A DNA stretch of 64,000 nt from Ostrinia nubilalis (lineage: Eukaryota > Arthropoda > Insecta > Lepidoptera > Crambidae), in assembly GCF_963855985.1 (NCBI RefSeq), contig NC_087095.1:10922001-10986000 (forward strand), given 5' to 3'. Numbering within the stretch: position 1 is the stretch's first letter; the number at the start of each line of letters is the position of its first letter. The notes under the pieces are model-generated. The model searched no databases. It saw nothing but the letters and a program-made list of their open reading frames with translations, and had not been told where the DNA came from. A program made the translations under genes and the position numbers. Below, piece after piece: positions 54,301 to 62,199 of this stretch.

Positions 54301-54754
54301 TAAGGAGCTGTTTTCATAACAGAGGACACTTCGTGAAATCCATTGTTTCAAACAACCATAACGGCATTCAGCACTTCTCAAGAAACATCGGAAGAAACTT
54401 CTACCGCACTGCACTGAAAGACACAGTTTCGATACCTCGAACTGAACCGGAGAACACTCGGAAGCAGTGGAAACTCACCTGGGTCATGAGGCGATCGGCG
54501 CCGGTGCCTTCGTCGTCTTTGAAATCGATGTCCGGATTGTAATTAGGCACTAAGTCTTTGAACTTTTCGTCGTGTCTGGTGATGCGGCCCTCCGCGGGCC
54601 CGCTGGCGGACTTGTTGATCTCGCTGTAGTTGGGCTCGTGCTGGCGGAACACGAGGGGGTAGGAGCGCCGCGCCTGCTGGCGGGGGTTGAACCCGCGGCC
54701 GGGGCCGCACGCCGCCGCGGCGCCCAGCCACACAAGCACCAGCGACAGCCTCAT
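15988..54754 (-). CDS. hh: hedgehog morphogen precursor (whole gene, 4 coding exons)
   Basis: Spliced CDS joins 54754-54479, 26149-25888, 17056-16914 and 16455-15988: 1149 nt including the stop, 382 residues. All three introns have GT..AG ends and the phases (0, 1, 0) join cleanly. The product is the secreted Hedgehog precursor. Residues 1-15 are a signal peptide, C16-G188 the signalling domain, C189 onward the self-processing Hint domain and sterol-recognition tail. In the known family, the precursor cleaves itself at Gly-Cys, attaches cholesterol to the new C-terminus, and the N-terminal Cys is palmitoylated; the ligand then signals through Patched. All key residues are present, so the gene looks functional. 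At 382 residues it is shorter than fly Hh (471) or Shh (462), mainly because of the short leader and short C-terminal tail. No other protein gene is recognisable in the window. Confidence 0.97.
16456..16913 (-). other. hh: hh intron 3 (458 bp), inside the Hint domain
   Basis: Starts GTGGGT after codon 227 and ends ATTCCAG before codon 228. It contains a fragment of an RTE-type retrotransposon at about 16720-16816 and otherwise AT-rich unique sequence. The exon-to-exon junction [10 protein letters not shown] restores the family sequence exactly, which supports the boundaries. Confidence 0.93.
16720..16816 (-). mobile_element. RTE-type LINE 3' fragment within hh intron 3
   Basis: On the minus strand this reads [24 protein letters not shown], a decayed C-terminus of an RTE-clade reverse transcriptase. 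It is related to the fragments at 1119-1246 and 58631-58738. Two in-frame stops show it is dead. It lies in the same orientation as hh and takes up about a fifth of the small intron. Confidence 0.75.
16914..17056 (-). CDS. hh: hh coding exon 3: autocleavage site and first part of the Hint domain
   Basis: Completes codon 180 and runs to residue 227. The segment [14 protein letters not shown] carries the self-cleavage site: G188 is the last residue of the mature signal and C189 the nucleophile that starts the N-to-S acyl shift. The Hint motifs [16 protein letters not shown] and KMIYSE follow. The acceptor is TTTCCAG|AATC and the donor GAG|GTGGGT, phase 0. The exon is only 143 nt, because an extra intron separates it from the rest of the Hint domain. 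In vertebrate hedgehog genes the Hint region is in one last exon. Confidence 0.96.
19230..19390. other. GC island in hh intron 2
   Basis: Strongly GC- and CpG-rich block in AT-rich DNA. The longest open frame is low-complexity Arg/Ala/Pro and looks like a by-product of base composition. It could be an enhancer or an alternative promoter. Confidence 0.5.
20565..20607. repeat. perfect 19-bp inverted repeat with 5-nt loop at LINE junction
   Basis: Left arm 20565-20583 and right arm 20589-20607 are exact inverses around GCCAA. The left arm contains the first copy of the LINE's target duplication, so the right arm is an inverted copy of target-site sequence. Confidence 0.9.
20580..20762 (+). mobile_element. 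5'-truncated non-LTR retrotransposon with 13-bp TSD
   Basis: The insert is flanked by ATACTACCCAATT at 20567-20579 and 20763-20775. It encodes the last residues of a LINE reverse transcriptase frame, [19 protein letters not shown], to a stop at 20686-20688, then a short 3' region ending AAATAAAAGGCTTATTATT. The class is Jockey/CR1/RTE-like; the fragment is too short to decide. Its 5' end is joined to an inverted copy of the target. Confidence 0.75.
24161..24417 (-). mobile_element. complete non-autonomous Helitron, 257 bp
   Basis: On the minus strand the element starts A|TCCCAACTAATATTATAAAT and ends GGCGGAAAG-CTAG|T. A GC-rich hairpin (CGCGGGCGAAGCCGCGGG) lies just before the 3' CTAG. This fits Helitrons: insertion between A and T, no TIRs, no target duplication, 3' hairpin. 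It carries a GTCT/CAGA microsatellite at 24342-24386. Some annotators class similar repeats with RTE/SINE tails, so class is not certain, but the ends fit Helitron best. Confidence 0.75.
24342..24386 (+). repeat. (ACAG)n microsatellite
   Basis: About 11 units of ACAG inside the Helitron. Probably variable in length. Confidence 0.9.
25888..26149 (-). CDS. hh: hh coding exon 2: core of the signalling domain
   Basis: Codes for residues 93-179 plus the first base of codon 180. It begins [20 protein letters not shown] and ends IHCSVKT. The exon is 262 nt, the same as I recall for exon 2 of vertebrate Shh. Zinc ligands by family alignment are H132 and D139 in LHYEGRAVD and H174 in YIHCSVK. Calcium-site acids lie in NEGWDEE (residues 117-123). 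The acceptor is TTTCCAG|AGATGC and the donor ACAG|GTGTGT, phase 1. The exon lies alone, with about 28.3 kb of intron upstream and 8.8 kb downstream. Open frames on both strands here are shadows of this exon. Confidence 0.97.
32660..32911 (+). other. unrecognised open frame in hh intron 1 (not called a gene)
   Basis: An 83-codon frame whose composition looks more protein-like than its neighbours, for example [19 protein letters not shown] frame of about 60 codons is also open on the other strand. No family recognised, no clear splice context, and no start-codon support. It may be a conserved non-coding element or chance. Confidence 0.15.
37093..37120 (+). repeat. exact 14-bp tandem duplication
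   Basis: TAGTAATTTATGTT occurs twice in a row. Likely replication slippage. Confidence 0.85.
51585..51790 (+). mobile_element. non-autonomous Helitron-like element, 206 bp
   Basis: Starts A|TCTATATTTATATAT and ends CCGGGTTAG-CTAG|T. It contains GAACGGCTGAACCGATTTAG and TTTTTATCCCG, common in this lepidopteran family. It is in opposite orientation to the relative at 2315-2511. Lies in hh intron 1. Confidence 0.65.
54479..54754 (-). CDS. hh: hh coding exon 1: signal peptide and start of the signalling domain
   Basis: Codes for residues 1-92. The start [15 protein letters not shown] is a typical signal peptide with a hydrophobic run of about 13 residues; cleavage is expected before C16 of CGPGRGF, the Cys that is palmitoylated in the family. 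Hallmarks follow: [41 protein letters not shown] sequence containing the calcium-binding acidic residues. The exon ends CAG|GTGAGT in phase 0 after Q92, the conserved first hedgehog splice position. The start at 54754 is chosen because it gives the signal peptide directly before the CGPGRG motif and has G at -3. An upstream ATG at 54765 opens only a four-codon ORF. GC-rich codons dominate this exon, unlike the AT-rich surroundings. Confidence 0.96.
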
Positions 54755-54765
54755 CTCGCAAGCAT
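54751..54765 (-). CDS. four-codon upstream ORF overlapping the hh start codon
   Basis: ATG CTT GCG AGA TGA on the minus strand. Its stop TGA shares bases with the hh start (ATGA overlap), so ribosomes ending here sit on the hh ATG. The uORF ATG has G at -3, a moderate context. Such an arrangement could damp hh translation or make it depend on reinitiation. It matters only if the leader includes 54765, which both the predicted start site and any start further upstream would do. Confidence 0.45.
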   Translation of the reverse strand: MLAR

Positions 54766-54819
54766 CACTTCACGCGCGCTCGACGCACGACCACCGCGCG
54801 CCGCGAATTGAGCGACACT
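54755..54819 (-). other. hh: predicted hh 5' untranslated leader
   Basis: The leader runs from the predicted initiator A (54819) to the base before the start codon, 65 nt. It holds one upstream ATG at 54765. The length depends wholly on the promoter prediction; if transcription starts further upstream the leader is longer. Confidence 0.45.
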
Positions 54820-54821
54820 GA
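54787..54821 (-). promoter_or_regulatory. hh: predicted TATA-less hh core promoter (Inr plus DPE)
   Basis: An initiator match TCAGTG (minus strand 54821-54816) puts +1 at A54819; it fits arthropod TCAKTY at five of six bases. GGTCGT lies at 54792-54787, exactly +28 to +33, and fits the DPE consensus RGWYVT fully. No TATA box is seen 25-35 bases upstream. Inr-DPE promoters are known to be common in insect developmental genes. No transcript evidence is available here. Confidence 0.5.
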
Positions 54822-55630
54822 GAGCTCGGGCACGCCGAGCGATCCTCCACCACCGCCTCATTGCATCCCTTGCACGCCACCACCGAGCCCTTTCATCTCG
54901 TCGGGAAATCATTGTTTCCTTTGCCCTGCGTTGACGTTGCACACGCCGTTATTGTGTAGATCAGGGTTTTTTACGCGAATTAGATGGGCGCTTTCAACCG
55001 GGGCATTGTTCGACCACTACAAAAAATCTTTTAAATATTTTAACAAGCAAGTCTTGCTATGATCTTACTTTCCAGCAAGAATTGTGACGAAAGAAATTAA
55101 AACTAACGGACTTTAAAAAAAATAACAAAATACTTAACTAACACAAGAAAAACTCATAGCTGATATAAACAATTCATTTTTCATGACATGACCTAACCTA
55201 ACTTTTCGATATCTGGTGAAAAATAAATTTATAAAAAAAATTTCATTTATTATCATTATATTAACTTTTACTAGCTTTCCAAATAAGGAAAATCTGTTTA
55301 TTGGATCAACACAGTCTATGGAAAACCCATTAGGTACGGTTAAATTTTGGAAAATTCTGATGTTAATAAGTCGTGTACATATCTATTTAGAACATGGTTT
55401 ATGTTTGAACTAGATTACGTGAGAAAATCTCTGAAAGAAAACCCATCACAACATTAGGTTATGTATACCTAAGTACAATATTTCTTACAGGCATGTTCTT
55501 AACTAACTCGTTATTGCAGACGATACAATATAGAAAAATCACACACTAATATTATTTTTATTGATTATTAGTTGCTAAGCTTATGGGAGTAATTGATGTG
55601 CTTGCGATATAAAGTGAAGATAACGCCTTG
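54822..55630. other. hh upstream flank
   Basis: GC-rich for the first 130 bases or so, then AT-rich. No TATA box near the predicted start. No gene recognised; contains likely proximal promoter sequence. Confidence 0.5.
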
Positions 55631-55855
55631 TATATGTCGCAGGCAAATTGTATGATTCCGCATTTTACAAACGGCGTCGTCAGTTTACAAACGCTCGCTG
55701 TTCTATGAAATGCCGAAGGCAAATTGGCGACTCGTTCAATTGATAATTTCGACTATAATTGTTGCAATAGGGTGACCATTATAAAACACATGTTGGACAA
55801 ATCAGACTTTATTTCAAAAACCAGGAATCTATTTATTCAAATAGGACAAACTTAA

Positions 55856-55891
55856 AATTCGTGCTACTCCTCTTTAGGAGTAGCACGAATT
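55856..55891. repeat. 16-bp perfect hairpin with 4-nt loop
   Basis: AATTCGTGCTACTCCT (55856-55871), loop CTTT, exact inverse at 55876-55891. It lies inside the Ginger-like element and is not part of its TIRs. Confidence 0.9.
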
Positions 55892-56129
55892 AAAATATTT
55901 TCGTAACAAAAACAACACTAAACTAATTTAAACTGATGACGTACCTAAGTATCAATAATACATACTTTTATGAATAATATGGTACTTTCGAATACAGACA
56001 AACGGATAGGTAGGGACATAAAACTATGACACAAAATAAGTTACGATAATCAGTTCTTTAATTAAGTCCTAGACTGCATCCCACTTAACACCAGATGACT
56101 GTGGTTGATATGCATAAAAAAAAAACATT

Positions 56130-56411
56130 TTAATTATACCTGGAAGAAGCTATAACACTATATTTTTTATGCCAATAATATTCCGCAGAAGTCCTCCGAG
56201 CACCAGATTCCATTGTCACCTTAGCGTTTTTTACGTGCGGGATAACCTCAAAAACTTTTTCATTTGTCCACGGCTTTTTCACTGCTCCTATTTGTGAATC
56301 GTTAAATTTCCTCAATGCACTATAGTAAATGTCTTTAAAACAGTACTTTTTTGGGAAAAGTCCTTTGAATACGTACGTTTTCTGTATCACAATACCACTA
56401 CTCGACGCCAT
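56130..56411 (-). pseudogene. truncated transposon ORF inside the Ginger-like element
   Basis: Starts ATG GCG TCG and reads MASSSGIVIQKTYVFKGL, then includes KKPWTNEKVFEVIP and TSAEYYWHKKYSVI. The last motif is reminiscent of the region before the integrase core in KRBA2/Ginger-like proteins; this is a weak, from-memory resemblance. The sequence TTCCAG|GTATAA at 56140/56139 is a good splice donor, so this may be a first exon whose downstream exons were lost. No catalytic residues are present. Confidence 0.45.
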
Positions 56412-56785
56412 TTTTCTTGTTTTGATAAGCAGCGCCTCGCGTGGTAAGAAAAAGAACTAAATACTTCAATTTGCCGCGGCATTTTGTAAACGGCGATTGA
56501 ATTGGCTATCAAATTTTGTGGCATATTATAAAGTGCCAAGGCAATTTACATTTTGCCTTCGGCATTTCATAGAACAGCGAGCGTTTGTGAACTGACGACG
56601 CCGTTTGTAAAATGCGGAATCATACAATTTGCCTGCGACATATAGATCAAAAGAAAATTAATCATAGCTCGCATCCGCATGAGAACATGATTTAGTATAC
56701 TTTTGAAGAGTTAACATCGTTGACTGACTTACTACTGCTGCTCTTTCATAGTACGAGCTCACGTAATTCCTAAAGATGCGGTGGA

Positions 56786-56985
56786 CTAGCTTTTACCCGC
56801 GGCCTCGCCCGTATTAGGTTTGTCAGTAGATGAAAACCGGGATGAAAAAACTACCCTATATTATTTCTTGGGTTTTTTGGGGTTACCCAATAATTCAGAA
56901 ACTGGACCTGAAACTACTAACTAGGGTTCATTCATTAGTTTAAGCGTGAAAATACTTACGGACAGACACATAATAATTATATCTG
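56786..56985 (-). mobile_element. degenerate Helitron-like repeat
   Basis: CTAG|T end on the minus strand at 56789-56786 with the GC hairpin remnant (ACCCGCGGCCTCGCCCG), then AACCGGGAT, a relative of the element at 24161. The 5' end is too decayed to place. Confidence 0.55.
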
Positions 56986-56989
56986 TTGT

Positions 56990-58630
56990 ATGGATATGGA
57001 AGTATGGATGGATATCTACACACGTATATATACATATTTACAAAGCCAAGCCAACAAAGTTTTGGATTTTGGGTAAAACCGTGATGTCAACAAAAACTAT
57101 CATATGATTCAAAAAGCCCATTACCTACTAGGAATTTCACTACTCTGATATGGAGACAACATTTGCTTATGAGTTCAGTATTTGCTAATCATTCAGACAT
57201 GCTTATTAACCGCGGATATGTGTGCGGTCTATTCCGCATCCCGGTTCGGCGTTAACGTGATCGTCAAACGTCTTCTGCAAATCAATGGCAGGTAGGTACT
57301 GATCTAGAGGGGGGCAAACTGGGGCGCCTACCCTAGGAGTCTAGCCTAAGGCGCCAAATGGTAAGAATTAAGGGGGCGTTTTGTGAAAAATAAAGTTGAA
57401 TACATTTACTCGCACATCCAAGTCATGAACGCGTTGATTTTTTAGGCATCTCAAACGCTGGAAGGTGCCATAATAAAATTTGGCCCCGATTAAAAAAATG
57501 GTATCCGTGGCTAAACTGGCTGAGCATTGGAACAGTTAGTAGTACTTGTTTCGCCATTTATTATTCATCAACCTGCCTCGAATATGTTATTGAACATCTA
57601 ACGACCCTTTGTCTCGTGTCCGCAATGCCGTCACAAACCGACGAGTTTATGTGGGTGGAATGGTGTGTGACCATTTGTTTACCTAAATTTCGTTAGGATT
57701 AGTCAAATAAAATGTAAAACAATTTTGCAGCATTGTCAATTGCCTTCGTTACCTATTATTGTCAACAACTAAAGCTGTGATGCTAGGTAGCAGATAAATG
57801 TATTGTCGCAATAAGTTCGCCTTAAGTACCAATTTGAAGAATTGCACTGACAGCTTTCTGTATGACCCAAAGCTTGACTGGCGGAGAATGCTTTTAGCAT
57901 TAAGTCCACCCATTGTACATTCTATTTGTACAATAAAACAAAAAATGAATGATGAAGGATTGATCGTGAATCTGAAAAACGATACCTAATCCAAAATACT
58001 TTTTTCCAATACATTCAGAATACAGCACAGCCGCGCCTTAATGTAATAGGGGCGATGTTGCACTATGTAAAGTCTGGTATGCCGTCTATGCAGTTCAGAA
58101 TAGTGTACCCTCGTTACGTAGCAAAGTACTAGCTACTACATAGTTACTAGTTCCACGACGTGATTGCAACGATGTGCGCACACCACACCCGTGACAGCGC
58201 GCCCTGTAATCACCACCGCATTATCATTAACATGGCCACGTTCATTATGAGCCGCTGAATACTATGTAGGGGAAGTAGTACACGATTATGAGGCTAGTTT
58301 ATGCGACCCTTTCAATTGGACCGCAAACTGCTGCACTCTTGAAGCGACGGCACTTTTTTTTTTTAATTTATTTAAAGACTTTATTGCACACACAACACTT
58401 TTGAAAGGAAGAAAGACTTTTGTGGATCGTTGGTGTTGAACATCTGATGTAGAGCAGTAATTTTGACTATGACTCTCGTCAAACGTTACCTAAATTCGTA
58501 AAACGTCTCTTGGGCTAATTAAAATTTATATAAAATGAAAATGAAAACCAAAATAGGTTATACCTACTTTTTTTTATTTTAATGTTCATTACATATTAGG
58601 TATACCACTTACTTAGATACTTAGATTAGG
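56990..58630. other. intergenic, no gene; one possible dispersed repeat
   Basis: Mostly AT-rich. The stretch 57305-57360 has imperfect inverted GGCGCCTACCCTAGG / CCTAAGGCGCC and may be a repeat fragment. The open frame at 57798-57989 has no motifs. Confidence 0.45.
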
Positions 58631-58738
58631 TGCCTGGATGCGAGCGGCGCAGGACCGGTCTTCGTGGTAATCCTTGGGGAGGCCTTTGTCCAGCAGTGGA
58701 CGTCTTTCGGCTGAAACGAACGTAACAACGAACGAGCG
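58631..58738 (+). pseudogene. RTE-clade reverse transcriptase C-terminal fragment
   Basis: Reads WMRAAQDRSSW*SLG in one frame and GEAFVQQWTSFG* after a frame change, followed by the NERNNERA-like 3' tail. Same family as the pieces at 1119 and 16720. Short, stop- and frame-damaged. Confidence 0.75.
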
Positions 58739-58739
58739 A

Positions 58740-60810
58740 ACTTAGATACTTACTCGTAAAAATAATTTAGGTATGCTTTTTTATCTGGGTCAGATTTTTC
58801 AGTTCAATTTAAGAAAAGAAAGTTCCCTAGAAGACAGTCTAGCATGAGAAATTATAGAAATTGTTAATCGTAATTTCAATCCTTAGTTTTACACAATAGT
58901 AACCGAAGGTCGGGTCATCAGACTTGCACGTGCTATCGTAGTAGAGCTTCTGGACAAAAACAATATCTCGACCTCCATCCATTCCCGAAACAAGACAATA
59001 CCAAGCGCTCGCATTCTCCACGAGTTTTGACCCGGAAAAGGCTTCTTTAGTAGGAAAATTTATACGCGCATTTGCATAACAGAAACGGCCTATTTAGGAC
59101 GATTTGTAAGCAACACCAACTCGTACATCAATACAATAAAATTCTGTGCTGCATAAACTCCCCATAAGTCATACTAGCCACACTAGAACACGCTTTGTTT
59201 GCGTTCGCCGACCTATTAATAAAAATGTGTTCTAGGACTGTTGGTTATCTCGAAAGTAACCTTCTCGAAAGTATTAGAATAGAAATTCCAAATATTAATG
59301 ACAGCATAAAAAATATTATGGAATAGTTCTAATATTTATTTTCAAACGTGCGAAAACAAGTTCACACTCCTTATCTTCGTTAATGAGATCTTCGAAGGGT
59401 TCCGTGTGAACCGGAATTGGGCACAAAGGGTGGAAAAGATCTCGCGTTTAACACAAAGCTTTAAACTTTTAACTTTAAACTTTAAACAGATAAGATGATT
59501 TTTCATACAATTTTTAGTCTTAGCCACCGAAACGAACTTTGTGACTCACGCACGGTTTTTGCCTCTCACCTGCTTATCAACCAGCATAGAAATGTGGCAA
59601 TATTGTAACATTTTTAAATTAGATAGTGATAAGGATATAATTTACTGTTTATTACAAATTTAAGTGCCTATTAGGTACAGAATAATGGTTAAATGAAAAC
59701 GGGCACTTTACGGGAGTAGATAGAGCAAACAAGAAGAGTACCTACCTAGTAACAACAATTTTTTAAGTAGTAGGTTACAAAAGTTTATAATTTCTCATAG
59801 TATTTTTTAAATTCATAAAGTTACGTTGCATCTATCTTATTCCGAGTTACAAGTTACCACGTGTAATAAATAAATAATTTTCTACAATGCTGTGAAAACG
59901 TAGAGTCATTTTCATTGTGCTTGAAATTCAGTTACTACATGCCCTTTCAAAAACAGGTAGTGGTAGATTGCGTCACACCTTCAGCACCAGACATTGTATC
60001 CTGCAATTATTAGTGTAGTTTATTACACCTCCTGGCGCCAGCCCTCGTGGAGGCGACCGCTGACCAGCAACATAATGCCGCTTACACACAATAAACTAAC
60101 CCAATAAACCACTATTGTTGTATAATTCGTGGCTTTACCGACTCATTCATAACTCTCAAAAGGATGTCAGAAGGGATTACTACGTCCTGGAATGTACGAA
60201 TGCAAATATCCGTTGTGAATTTCAAACCTCGATGACCAACATTTTTATGGCAAGATAATGAGTTTATTATTTCCCTTTTTCAAACTGTTAAATTTTAAAC
60301 TTTATTACACGAGAAATGTTGGACAAAAGACAATGAACATACCTACCATTGGTATTCTCGACAGTTAAACCTTTGAACTGAAAAAAAAAAAAGGAATTGC
60401 GTGAAAAATAACAACATTAAGTACCTTTTTTATAAGAAAATTCGGTTTTAAACTATTACCTAGTTGTTCACAAAAAGTTAGTTAGCTAGTTAAATATGTG
60501 AAATAAAAGTTACCTATTAAGAGCCATTTCACAAAAATATTCCGCGCGAATTTAGGTAAAAGCTGTCAACGCAACGTCAAAAGAGTAAAAAGAACGCTGA
60601 AATGGACAAAAAAATCTTGAGCCGTGACCGTATTAAGACTTGATTTAAGTTATTAATTTTAAGGTAGAATTAGGTATTCAAACTTGATAAATTAATTTAA
60701 ATTTTTAATAGAGTTTAATAAGTCTTTTATATTTCGATTCATAATGAAACACGAATAGGTATAATATGTAAAATATATATTAAGTACAAAATAAAGACAG
60801 TCACATAGTG
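58740..60810. other. intergenic, AT-rich, nothing recognised
   Basis: No gene motif. A short tandem ACTTTAA-type repeat lies near 59460-59485. Confidence 0.55.
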
Positions 60811-60816
60811 AAAAAA

Positions 60817-60987
60817 AAATCTGCCCCTTTACAGCTCCATCATCGGGCCCTGGATACGAAATATTCGTCAAGGCGAATCACACAAGCCCAAACTCCATAG
60901 GGTTCTATTGTTTTGTTACGGAGGTGGCCATTGCATCTCCTCCAGATCCATTATCAGACAGAGCTAAGAAATAAATAAATAAATATT
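60817..60987 (+). mobile_element. possible retroposon 3' end with (AAAT)n tail
   Basis: A GC-richer block containing CAGCTCCATCATC and AGGCGAATCACACAAGCCCA ends in ATAAATAAATAAATATTATT. The tail suggests a LINE or SINE 3' end. Class not recognised; called on layout alone. Confidence 0.3.
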
Positions 60988-61027
60988 ATTATAAGTAAAC
61001 AAATAACTAAAATAATTCATCTTACTA

Positions 61028-61462
61028 TCTTACTTCTTACTAATATTATAAATACGAAAGTTTGTGTGGATGTCTGGATGTTTGTTACACTTTCACGCAA
61101 AAACTACTGAACAGATTTTGATGAAACTTTACAGTACAGTACAGCAGTACTAGGCAGTCTGTGTTCAACTATCACTCGGGTCGGAAGTTCCTATCGCAAG
61201 ACCTTTGGTTCACTCAGTTCCGATACGACTCTAGTGCTGTGTGTAATTATTTTCGTGAATACACTGAATTTATTAATTTCTACGAGTGGATTTCATTTTG
61301 CCTGAGACCTACGCCATGAACCCTGAACCAGAAGACCCTGTCGCCAGCGACAGCGACGCTCATCCATCCCTGGCGTCGACCAGAATAATAATGTTAGGCT
61401 ATAATTTATGACGATCTGTGACAAACTAAATTTCAAGCGGGTGAAGCCGCGGGCAATACTAC
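61028..61462 (+). mobile_element. Helitron-like element carrying foreign sequence
   Basis: Begins A|TCTTACTTCTTACTAATATT, continues ATAAATACGAAAGTTTGTGT and CACTTTCACGCAAAAACTAC, the usual 5' part of the family, and ends with the hairpin GTGAAGCCGCGGGCAATACT. The final CTAG is lost. The middle, about 61128-61430, is unlike other copies and contains a short reading frame, so it may be captured or inserted sequence. Confidence 0.5.
61316..61411 (+). pseudogene. short frame, possible captured LINE 5' or ORF1 fragment
   Basis: ATG opens MNPEPEDPVASDSDAHPSLA and stops 31 codons later. The acidic start and the preceding segment (TTCACTCAGTTCCGATACGA) look like the 5' end of a non-LTR retrotransposon, but I recognise no domain. 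It lies within the Helitron-like copy at 61028-61462. Confidence 0.3.
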
Positions 61463-61472
61463 ATATTTCATA

Positions 61473-62060
61473 CTAGCTTTTTGCCCGCGACTTCTTCTGC
61501 GATGAAGTGGAAAATGGTTCTAATAGAATTAAAATATTCTAAGAAAATTAATTTTGTTAAAATAAATGATTATATTTTTTGATATAACATCTACAAATTA
61601 TTATGTTTAAATATTTGAATACTTACAAAATTATGAGATCTTTCTAAAACACACTACAACACTACACCTGCCGCAGATTTCTTTGTAAACAATGTTTTTT
61701 TGTTTTTCCTTCAGGTGCTAAAATCACCAGGCTATTGTGTGCGCATACTCTGGAGTATTCCACATACAACTGGTCGTCGGAGAAGCATAGATTTCCATTA
61801 AGTCTACTCCCGCTACCATATGGAACTCCGCTAAAACTCGTGAGGGCGCCAACACTTGCTTTTTATCGAAAATTAGTATGAGCAGCTGCGCACGCGGTTG
61901 CCCGTTGCAGGCTCTATGCAACAACACTATTTTAAACCGTGGTCCCTAAGCATGAGATGGGAAACTGCACTCTCTTGAATTCTCTTGAATTTGATGGTGT
62001 TAGGGGAATCCTAGGAATGAATACAGACTTTCCAATGGGATCTCCTCATCAATATTGCGA
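61473..62060 (-). pseudogene. decayed Helitron RepHel helicase C-terminus and 3' end
   Basis: The minus strand reads PIGKSVFIPRIPLTPSNS-REFKRVQFPIS, then (after a disrupted stretch) VAGVDLMEI, CFSDDQLYVEYSRVCAHN-SLVILAP and NIVYKEI. These are the last Pif1-like helicase motifs of Helitron transposases (IPRIPL--S, FKR-QFP, GVDL, CFS-GQLYVA-SRV, NIVYKE). They fall in different frames with stops between, so the gene is dead. About 160 bp on, the strand ends in a GC hairpin and CTAG|T at 61473, the Helitron 3' terminus. The 5' part of the protein is not found. This shows that autonomous Helitrons existed in the lineage. Confidence 0.8.
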
Positions 62061-62199
62061 AATTGCGAGTTGCAATGCAATGTTACGTTTTCACTTGTTA
62101 TTTTATTGTAATCTGACCTTGATTTTTCAAACACGTGTCAAAAAAAAAATTAAATCAAAAGTACTAAGGAATATTTCATTGATATCAACTTAGAAACAA

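Larger units (their letters stand above)
26150..54478 (-). other. hh: hh intron 1 (about 28.3 kb)
   Basis: Phase 0 intron between Q92 and R93. Donor CAG|GTGAGT, acceptor GATTTCCAG|AGATGC. It is mostly AT-rich unique sequence broken by short GC-rich blocks, for example 31020-31140, 34975-35060, 44285-44360 and 49500-49570. The only clear mobile element I found is a Helitron-like repeat at 51585-51790. No nested gene is recognisable. Large hedgehog introns commonly carry tissue enhancers, so the GC blocks are reasonable cis-regulatory candidates, but that is inference. Confidence 0.92.
55635..56640. mobile_element. Ginger-like DNA transposon with 89-bp TIRs and TATA TSD
   Basis: Left TIR 55635-55723 and right TIR 56552-56640 match over about 89 bp with one mismatch. 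They begin TGTCGCAGGC and are flanked by TATA at 55631-55634 and 56641-56644. The TGTNR end plus 4-bp duplication is the pattern I recall for Ginger transposons, which use an integrase-like transposase related to Gypsy integrases. The element holds a 94-codon frame on the minus strand and a 16-bp perfect hairpin. No integrase core is present, so it is a deletion derivative. TIR identity implies a young copy. Confidence 0.7.

Noticed and set aside
54572..54811. Plus-strand open frame and alternative minus frames over hh exon 1
   Set aside because: Shadows of exon 1; low-complexity Arg/Pro/Ala composition in the other frames.
61939..62193. 84-codon plus-strand frame
   Set aside because: Antisense to the decayed Helitron helicase.
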